64,000 nucleotides of DNA, from assembly GCA_024180945.1 (NCBI GenBank), contig JAKSGN010000034.1, positions 1 to 64,000 on the forward strand. Direction: 5' to 3'. Origin of the DNA: Macrophomina tecta (Eukaryota; Ascomycota; Dothideomycetes; Botryosphaeriales; Botryosphaeriaceae). Within the stretch, counting starts at the first letter, position 1, and each line of letters begins with the position of its first letter. A program made the position numbers and the translations under genes. This document shows, piece after piece, positions 55,944-64,000 of the stretch. A model generated the notes under the pieces. The model saw nothing but the letters and a program-made list of their open reading frames with translations. It had not been told where the DNA came from and did not search any database.

Positions 55944-58680
55944 TGTAACGGCGGGCTTCTCTTGTTTGAGGACCCAAACCCCAAAGAGGGCGGAAACCCG
56001 TGGACACAAGAAGAGGGTGGTAATACGCAATAAGAGGTGCGTGGCTGAGCGAAGGTCGTCTTACCAGCAATGGTATGGACTGCTACTTTTAGGTTGACCA
56101 CGAAGGTCCGGTCCGCCACCGTCAGCCACCAGCGTCACGCGCGCCGGCAGCGCCCACGATCGATGCCACGAAGCACGGGAGAAGCCAGCCCAGTGAGGCA
56201 TGCACAGGCTCTCTCTCTCTCACCGCACTAACCCCCCGCTGTTCAGCAGCCGAAGACCCCTCGCGCTCTGTCAGGAACCCCCACTCTGGATGATGTCCAG
56301 GACTATCCGGCCGTCGTTGCAGGCCGCATGCGGCACAGCAGTTCTGAGGGTGCCCCGACGCCACGGGTGCAACAATACCGGCGTCTCCGGATGACTATCG
56401 AGGCGAAGGAGCGATTCATGCGCCTGCGGGTCCACGCCCCTGAACTCTCGCATGCAGTGATTGAAGCTGCTCTCGTCGGTTAGCTCGACCAGTTGAATTT
56501 GGGGAAACGGAGATAATGGTTCCAGTCCGCGAGCTCTGTCCGCGATATTAGACTTGCCGACATCACGGACCTGGGCGACAAGCGGTGGCAGCATCGCCCT
56601 GGCTGATCATTCGCCATGGCTGAGCGGGCCCACCACATCTCAGTTGCCCATCGCATTTCGGCTGCCCCATCATGTCTAAGCGTCCCGTCATATTTGAGCC
56701 GCCCGGCATCCTGGTTCTCATCTCCTCGTTTGCCCAAAACTTCTCCCTCAACATCACAACCTCCGCCTTGCTCCCCATCCGCGGCTCTATTCTTCTGCTC
56801 AGTGACTTCGAAAATGCTTTTCTCACTTACCTCTCACCAAGCCCCTTTCTCCCGCACCTCCAGCAGCCCTAAGCGCATTCGAGTAAACTACATGTCCAGG
56901 CCGTCTTGGAGGCTTCGCCGCAGGGCTTCTGACTCTCCCATCGCGCAGGTGTGTATTATCCTCGCCTGCAAGGGCGTTCGCACACCGCTGATACAGAACA
57001 CGGAGACACGGCCTGCAGCGATCTCGCTGTTCTAGCACAGAAACGATATTGACATCTGAGGGGCCAAAAGGTGGAATGAAATCCAGGGTGTCCAGTCTGG
57101 AAGGCCTTGCTCTTTTGGACAGGCGGATCGATCAACTGGAGAAGAGGATGCGTGTGACAGACCTTAGGACCATGAAGCTTTTGAGAAAGGCTGAAAACTG
57201 CGAGATCGACCTGGAGAGGAAAATGGCGATGCTGGAAACAAAGGCCTATCAATCACGCCGCACCAGGACCCGAATGACCCAAATCGGCTGGTGAGCCAAT
57301 ATAAGAGATTATAAACGCAATGTGCATCACAACCATGATTTTACCTGCCATGGTTTCGTCGGACGTCTCTGTACGCCTTACCACGTGTTGTCGTTGCTCT
57401 GTGTTGGCCAACCGAACCTCATCGTCTCCTGCGCCGCATTGGTGCTAATTATAACACGCCGCTGGAAAGACCGGATTCACCCCGAGAGATAGCCAGCACT
57501 GTGGAGGCCACTCGACTGCTGCGAGAGAACAACATACGGCCAAGAGGTGTCAGCACCAACGCTTATCCCTGGGCACAGAGGACCGGTTCAATGGCACGAT
57601 GACCCACCTGCCCTCTCCTCCATAACTCCCCTGCCTCCCGCATGGTGGGTCTGGTACCGTGTCAGGCAGTTCAATCCCCGTACCTACTTCTTCAAAGCGT
57701 GCCGGCGTTGGGGATGCCTCAATTTTGCGGGTCTACCGGTGTGGCGCGTTGGGGGAAGAGGCACATGCCTTGGCTGCGTGCAGCAGTACCACATGTCGAA
57801 GTGACGGAACGGACTTGCGCCATGTCACAAGGCCTTTCCCACAAGATTTTGTCTATCTTTTAATCCTCACTTGGTACCGTGATGGCAGTCCGTCAACTCC
57901 CAAATCCACATCATGGCTTCCTCTGCCAGCTCTTTCAGTGGCGTCAGTAACACCATCGCGGACGCTCTAATGTATAGTGTCCTTGTGCCCCCTCGACGAC
58001 TCTGCTGACTCGAAGTAGGAATGATTTTTTGTTGGACCAGAAGCATCCACGCAACGATCCTCGGGTTCTCTGGGACGTATATTGCAGCTGGTGCATGGAT
58101 AGAATCATACACTAGATGGGCGGAAAAGAGAACCCAGTATCTCCCCGCGTTGAGCGGGACCTCCTACTCGAGTCTTACTTCTACGGAGTCGGAAAGGGCG
58201 ACACCAACTTTCAAGATACCGTCGTCAATGCGATTTTTCAGCAATCCACCAAGCATCCTCAACTCCTTCTGGGGGAGAATCACGTCGACCGAGTTTACAA
58301 CCACACAAGGAAAGGAGACAGATTGCGCGATGCTTTCATCACGATCAACATATTTCGCCTGCCCCTGGGCTCTCTGGAGAAGCTATTGACAAGTGCCCAG
58401 CCAGAATAGTTCCGCGACGAACTCAGGGCGGCATGTCAATTAAGTGACACGGAGAGGGAAGAGATACATCAGGCAGATCCTAATCTCTTGCTAGAAGTAA
58501 AGCCCGGGCTGGCTAGTATTAATAGTGTTCGTCTGAAGAGAGGATGGCAGAAGCAGTACCCGTGGGTGGTTAATCCGTACCAGTTTTACCAGCATGGACA
58601 GCGGCCCTGTCCAGTGGGTTTATCACGCCGACCAAGGAGCACCTGACAGTTCTACGAGCAGCACAGCTTCAATTTCTTTT
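55944..58680 (-). repeat. large dispersed repeat block, copy 2
   Basis: This is the inverted counterpart of 39660-41480. It begins on the plus strand with TGTAACGGCGGGCTTC, the inverse of an LTR-like 3' end. Within it, a frame at 57055-57294 (+) encodes a short coiled-coil-like segment (LEGLALLDRRIDQLEKRMRV, LRKAENCEIDLERKMAML), better preserved than in copy 1. The extra 860 bp at 57.63-58.49 kb separate two parts that are adjacent in copy 1. Confidence 0.7.
58030..58645 (+). pseudogene. degraded protein-coding fragment in the extra segment
   Basis: One frame reads FLLDQKHPRNDPRVLWDVYC, SPRVERDLLLESYFYGVGKG, RDAFITINIFRLPLGSLEKL and then LKRGWQKQYPWVVNPYQFYQ. It is broken by TAG at about 58114 and about 58406, both at plausible Gln positions. 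The RLRDAF...FRLPLGSLEKLL pattern recalls the C-terminal part of some fungal BTB-type proteins, but this is weak. The last part overlaps sequence shared with 39.66-39.75 kb. Confidence 0.45.
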
Positions 58681-58984
58681 TTAGGTAGTTCGCACAATCA
58701 ATTAGGTAATTATCATGGCAATTAGTTACAAGATACCGGCTAGCGCAAGTGCCCTAGGACGCAATGACACGTTGTTCGATCAAGCGAGTGATTAACGAGT
58801 CACCGCATTTGCCGCCCGCATGCAGAGTCAGGGATACGTCCAGAGATTTCCGAAGGAGGCGGCGAAGCATCTCAAGCATGGGGTGTGCTCGATGGACCCG
58901 CAGAGTCCCGGACCGGGTCGTAGTACGTTGAGGCTTGCGAGTCAGGCGCCGGCGCATCAGCAGTTGCGTTTACGTCCCCACGTT

Positions 58985-59275
58985 CTATAGGGTATTAGTG
59001 AGTCTTGCTAATGCGCATTGTCTGAAACGTACTTTGCAGTCTGTAGTATAACGCCTTCTTCATCCGCCAGTCAAAGACGTCGTCGGTGACCTTTGCGAGC
59101 TCGTTCTCTACGAGCTGATCATTTACGTTCCTGTGCGCACTTTTCCAAACGGGTTGTGGCACGTCTTTCCACGACTTTAATTCGCGCTTCCGTACGCCTG
59201 CCCATAGGTTCTCGTTAAACGAAGCGATCTTTTCGGCTTCTTTATTTGTGAAATCCTACGCGCAATTAAGTAATG
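58985..59275 (-). pseudogene. degraded frame, unknown
   Basis: The minus strand reads NKEAEKIASFNENLWAGVRK, SWKDVPQPVWKSAHRNVNDQ and DDVFDWRMKKALYYRLQSTF without a stop over about 85 codons. It then continues past a stop with PIERGDVNATADAPAPDSQA and further stops. It has no start codon and no recognised domain. The surrounding sequence is transposon-like. Confidence 0.4.
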
Positions 59276-61951
59276 ATACTTCTCGTAGATTGTATTTAGC
59301 TTACTAAAAACATGCCCCATTCTCGATTGCCCTAATCTATTGTTTGTTTGACATATTACTATGGAGTTTTAGAAGTTACGGGTTCTATGACCGATAACGT
59401 CTTGGAAGCTTGAGCGACGGGTGAGGAAGTCAGAAGAAAGAAGCGAGTTTTCTATCTTAATATAGCGCTAGTGGAGCATTCGGATGCACCCGCAGCGAGC
59501 CAAGTACCTACGGCTAGGCCTACAGGAGGCCTTATCCGCTGTGCCAAGAATGCGGGCCCGCTCAAAATGCCGGGACAAACCGGAAAAAATGGTCAAAATC
59601 GGAAAAAGAGGCTTGAAATTCCAGTGAACGCCGCAGCACCATACTATTCTAGGCGGCTTCTCCGTACACGCCCTCTTCGGCAAGCATCTGGCTGGGTCCG
59701 TTCGTTCCCCACTTCTGTTAGTACGTGTTGGTCGGGACTACATGGCCGCAGCTTTGTACTAGCTATTACTTTGCCAACATGCATACGAGCTGATCTTCCC
59801 GGCAGCAACAATCCGGGGGCCCACCTTACATCCGAGTCTAGCCTCTGGACGACAACCCGCACGCGCTCGTCTCGTATCGCCAACGCCTTCCTCTCTTCCT
59901 TTAACCTCCCCTCCCGTTTTAGCTCTACATCTCGCTTAGACCTCAAAGCTCACGAAAATGCTCCATGTTGCAAGACCTTCGAGATATGCCGCACGTCCAA
60001 CTTGCTTTTAGCAAAGTTTTCCTTTGATTTACACCGAGATTCTATACCGCCTTTTGAAGTTCGTACCTAGTCGCCGAGGCCTGACTTGTTGGCCTCGTGC
60101 TAGTCCGCCGTGCTTTCGTCCTCAGGCTCTGCGGCCGCAGTGGATCTCTTTCAAGCATCGACGCGGGTGGTCACACCAATTTGATTGCAGCTCCGTGCCC
60201 TGCGCGAACCGTCGGAATTAACGCTCCCCTGAGCTAACAATGTGCCCTACGATCAGGTCAGTGCATGGTTTTCACCACCAAGCACACTGCATACCGGCAC
60301 AACGACGGGCTAATGAGTTCCCTCGTCAGAAGCAGATCCTCCATTCACGATGTATATTTCAAGAGCTTAAAGAGGGGAAGGAGAGATAGAGCGGCGTCTG
60401 CGATTCATATTAGCAGCTAGTAGGTCTTCTGCCGTCTATACAACGCCGCTCTTTTTATGCACGCCACGGCGTAACGCTATAAACAGCTCCCCGGAGCCCA
60501 CATACTGCTGGTGCGCGCTGAAGCAGCTCGCGTGACTACACGAAAGTAATAGGTAATCAGACCTGCGTCGTAAACGAGGCTTTCGAATGAAGCCGCTCTT
60601 ATCAAGGCACCCGAAGAGGCAGACGTGCGTCATATGGGCAATTTGCTCCGTGGCTGGATGTTAGCCAGCATCCAACCGCGGACGAGGCCCCGTTTCTACT
60701 CTACTCAGCCGGTGCTTTCACCGCCCCCAGAAGAGATTTGCGGCGTGCCGCTTTTTACCAGCTGTCATGGGTGACGGAGATACTAATGGTCTAGCCACTC
60801 TTACTTCGCCATGCACTTGCTATAGTTCTATATAGCAACAATATTTCAAGGATAAGGCTTTGAATTTCTATAGACCGTAGAATATCAGGCTCCTGTCTCA
60901 CTGCCTCCAGCCGAGTCCATCACCGCCGAAGAGGTCTGAAATGAGTACCCGCTCAACAAACAAGCACGACTACGGTCATCCAATAGGGCGCTTCGTGTTA
61001 GCCATGACTCGAAATATCCACTTAGTGTTGCCGCTCTTTACCGTCGATGATCTTGCTTCGCAGCGGCCGCCTGTTCCTCGGTGGCTTTGGCGTGCCCGCC
61101 GTATCATAGCCGCCGCGGCCTTAATCAGACTCCTGTGGGTCGAGCTAGTATCAAGTCAGTATTTCATGAATGGAAGATCCGTCTAAGAGCACCAACTAGT
61201 TGTGCCATATTCAAATCAGTAGATGAGTCCAACTGTAGATCGAGTTCCGAGATAGTAAGCTACTCGTCGGACTATGGTACCATTAATACATGGCACGTAT
61301 TTATACTAAAGACACATCTGCTGCAGAGAGTCACAGGATGCTAAAGTGGAGCTCTTATACACTTAGATAGCGCTCCGGAGTACACGCCGAGAATAGCCAG
61401 CGCCAAGCGGCTTTGCCGCAGCACTTTCTTCACCATCCATATTATGGGCCAAGCTAGGGTCTCCAGCTCACAGGACTACGCGTTGCCTATAAGACGCTGC
61501 GGTGCGCAAATGTATGCCGGGAGTCCACGCCATACATGTCGTCCGACGGCCAGGGGAGCTACGTTGGCTACATGAGAGCCAGCGCCACGTTAAGACCGTG
61601 CTCTTCCTAGAGCTTGGTACTCTATATAGGCCCTTGTTAAGCGCTTCCTGCGGGATTATTAGTGGGCCCCCTCACGATGCTACCTGTCAATCTACAACAC
61701 TCCAAAGTCATTTCAGGAGACGAGCAGTGTGCCATCGCCGTGCCGCGTGCAGCTACTCCGTTCTGTAACGCCGAAATTAAGCTGTCCAGGTCTAGTCATA
61801 CGATTACAAGTCACACGGATGTGATGTCTGACTCGGAAGCGCGCGCCCTCGTGCCCAGGACGACGTATAAGCCCTCGAGGCCTGTGCCGGTACTTCACGT
61901 CAAGCTCCTGTGTCGACCAACCCAGCCAAGTCTAAACTACAGCTAGACAAG

Positions 61952-62810
61952 ATGTTGCAGCCTACCTCTCGAACCGGCGAAGCCCAAAAGATAGGCAATT
62001 ATCTATACAGTAAGTCCCAATTCAGGACTTACAGTCTACAGTGACTCAAGTTTTCCTACCGCAGACCCCGATTACCCCCTAGAGGAAAACTTCTCCTAGC
62101 TTCGGCTCGAAGACGATGCGACTAGCATCCATTCCTCCTCGAATTCCGACGACCCATACGATGATTCGGATTCCGCCGTATCAAATGATAACATAGAGGT
62201 CCAACATAAGGTCGGAGTCCACCATGACCCTAATAGGATGCCACCGGCATAGTGCGATGAAGCCGAGAGAGAGACCCCCAAGCCGGAGAAGCCTATAAAT
62301 AGTAAGGTTACCAAGTGGAAGTATGAATTATCTACTTACATCGTTACAGTTAGTGCACTCTCGTCTGTCCAGGCCCATGAGACTTTGCTCGGTGCAGAGC
62401 CCTCAAGTCATGCTTAGTCAGCAATCTATCAAGGTGTACAGCAGGACCTATGCCACATCTCTAATATCTTATCGGGCTTTGTTTGTGGTCTCGAATTCAG
62501 CCGCGGCATGGTCAAGGAAGAGCCGTTATACCGTAAGAAAGTTCTCGAATACCAGGAAGTCGATCAAGAGAACCTCTACAAATTAATCGACGAAAGGCGT
62601 GTCCAGGCGATATTTGTCACGGGACAGGCACTACCTGATTGGATGATGCGGTCCATTTACAATAACGAGATGTTGTACTTTAAGAAATTTCAGGTGATAG
62701 TTGCGGCTGCAGAGTGGTCCGACTAGAAGTCCTAGGAGAGCTACAAGGCCGATAAGGCCTCCTACAAGAACTATCAGGCGGTGATGACGAAGGAATCATC
62801 TTTTTGGTGA
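61952..62810 (+). pseudogene. RIP-degraded ORF with five TAG stops
   Basis: The model is join(61952..62009,62065..62810). The 55-nt intron has a GTAAGT donor and a CGCAG acceptor, in phase, giving 268 codons with five internal TAGs (62097, 62250 and 62418 approximately, 62724, 62733), all at plausible Gln positions. The N-terminal half is acidic and Ser-rich (RLEDDATSIHSSSNSDDPYD). The C-terminal half is helical (KEEPLYRKKVLEYQEVDQEN, LPDWMMRSIYNNEMLYFKKF, ESYKADKASYKNYQAVMTKE). No family is recognised. It is probably a transposon-encoded accessory protein like the one at 26235. Confidence 0.6.
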
Positions 62811-64000
62811 ATAGTAGGGTATTTAAAGCTCAGATAATGTGTGAGAGGGGATTTTAAATTCGAGTGTTCAGCCTTATGTGTAGAGCCTGCTTTGTGCTTT
62901 TGTGAGGTGCGAGCTGGCTTGCTAGAAGGTGGCTCCGTGCCATCTTCTTGGAAAAAAAGACAATTAAAGCAAACCGACGCTCAACAGTTGGCTAACCTAA
63001 TCTTGGATGGTAAAGGCAATTGACATAAACCTCTCGAAAACGTATCTCAGCTGCTGGCGTCCTCCAGGTGTTGCCATTTCTTTCAAGTGCTCGAGCTCAC
63101 CGGCTTATCCGCTAAATCGAACGTGCCAAACCACCGCTTGAGCGTACGACGGGGACTGCAGATTGGATAGTTCACCACATGTAAAACTAAGGTATTAGTG
63201 TAGCATCTCGGCGTTGTCCGTGGTTTCCCACCTCCAATCTTCGAGTGTGGAGCTCCTGCATGAGACGGGACTTCGGGTGTAAGGCGGCACTGTGAACAGT
63301 AGGGGCTATTGTGGAGTGACAGGGGGGGCAACGGAGGTGCGCGTGTGGTGCCATGTATGCGCTCAAGCCTGGGGATCCTGGGTGGGATGCGCTTTGGCGG
63401 TCTTGGAAGCGTCAAGTCTCGGCGCTGATCTGGACCACACTACGTCAACACAAACACGGGAACGTCGCCACGTCTTCTTCCCTCGCCTCGCCATCGTGTC
63501 GTTACGCGCAGCGAGCCGTGAGGCGGAGATGCGGTGAGACTACTGCGTCGGGACAAAACCAGCCAGCTGAGGGAATACGAGGCTCCGAAACCTGCATATG
63601 ACTTATCGGGTTGAGGGTATAAGGAGCTCGTGGAAGCGTCGCTTACAGTATCCATTCACAAGGCTCTTTCCTTCCAGCCTCCTCCTATATCCACTCACAG
63701 CGTCTTTTCCTCCAGCCTCCTACTATATCTCCTCGAAGCTCTATCAAACATCTCAATGGAAGCCTATGCCACTAATGCGGATGCTCGCTGTTCCGCTGGG
63801 TCCAGAAGCATCGATGCTGCTGCCATTTCCGAGAACACTCAGGCTTGCCCGCACACGGGTGCAAAGAGTTGGCCCGATGAAGTCCTCTCGCCTGCCGGTT
63901 CGTTACTTGCTATGCACTGGGCTTAACATGTTGCAGAGCTTAATTCTTTTTCTTGGACAGGTTCAACGGAGACTGGGGAGCATACTGCCGACCACTGCAA
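62811..64000. other. stretch without a supported gene
   Basis: Short frames only, no motif. A 110-codon minus frame (63083-63415) and a 98-codon plus frame (63630-63926) are open but unremarkable. Confidence 0.35.

Noticed and set aside
1..64000. CRISPR arrays, rRNA genes, tRNA genes, bacterial operon signals
   Set aside because: None were recognised by eye. The spliceosomal introns and transposon content are eukaryotic; a tRNA scan was not possible here.

Overview
The window looks like nuclear DNA of a filamentous ascomycete (Pezizomycotina). Protein-coding genes carry introns of about 44-69 nt with GT(A/G)NGT donors and YAG acceptors. Recognisable families include a fungal rhodopsin-domain membrane protein and an Est1-like DNA/RNA-binding-domain protein. 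Between the genes lie LINE, LTR, hAT, MULE and Tc1/mariner relics, and the in-frame stops in the DNA transposons are overwhelmingly TAG or TAA, the pattern expected from repeat-induced point mutation (RIP, C to T at CpA). No species can be named from the sequence alone.

Layout. 0-7.4 kb: four unrecognised host genes with a decayed LINE reverse-transcriptase fragment between them. 7.9-8.2 kb: a LINE 3' end. 11.05-12.1 kb: a five-exon rhodopsin-domain gene. 14.9-21.2 kb: a transposon-rich stretch with a 154-bp terminal-repeat element, a LINE end, a hAT relic and a MULE relic. 22.7-24.9 kb: the most interesting locus, a viperin-type radical SAM gene divergently paired with a UMP-CMP-kinase-like gene. 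25-30.1 kb: LINE and LTR debris followed by a 4.06-kb Tc1/mariner element with its ends and TA target site visible. 30.2-34.9 kb: four unrecognised genes around a solo LTR. 36.5-39.1 kb: the Est1-like gene. 39.3-44.1 kb: LINE, LTR and nested insertions. 45.7-47.0 and 49.0-50.5 kb: two well-modelled multi-exon genes of unknown function. 51.8-58.7 kb: another repeat cluster with a nearly complete hAT element and an inverted copy of the 40-kb repeat block. 58.7-64 kb: RIP-like degraded sequence with one long broken reading frame.

How the parts fit. Viperin converts CTP to the chain terminator ddhCTP. The divergent neighbour is an NMP kinase with a short lid of UMP-CMP-kinase type that could supply or recharge pyrimidine nucleotides. 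Viperin genes lie beside nucleotide kinases in vertebrates (RSAD2/CMPK2) and in many prokaryotic pVip loci, so this pair is a credible fungal version of that antiviral module. That is inference from motifs and gene order. The pair is intact although the surroundings are full of decayed transposons, which suggests selection is keeping it.

Exon junctions below were checked by hand for splice signals and reading phase. No homology search was available.
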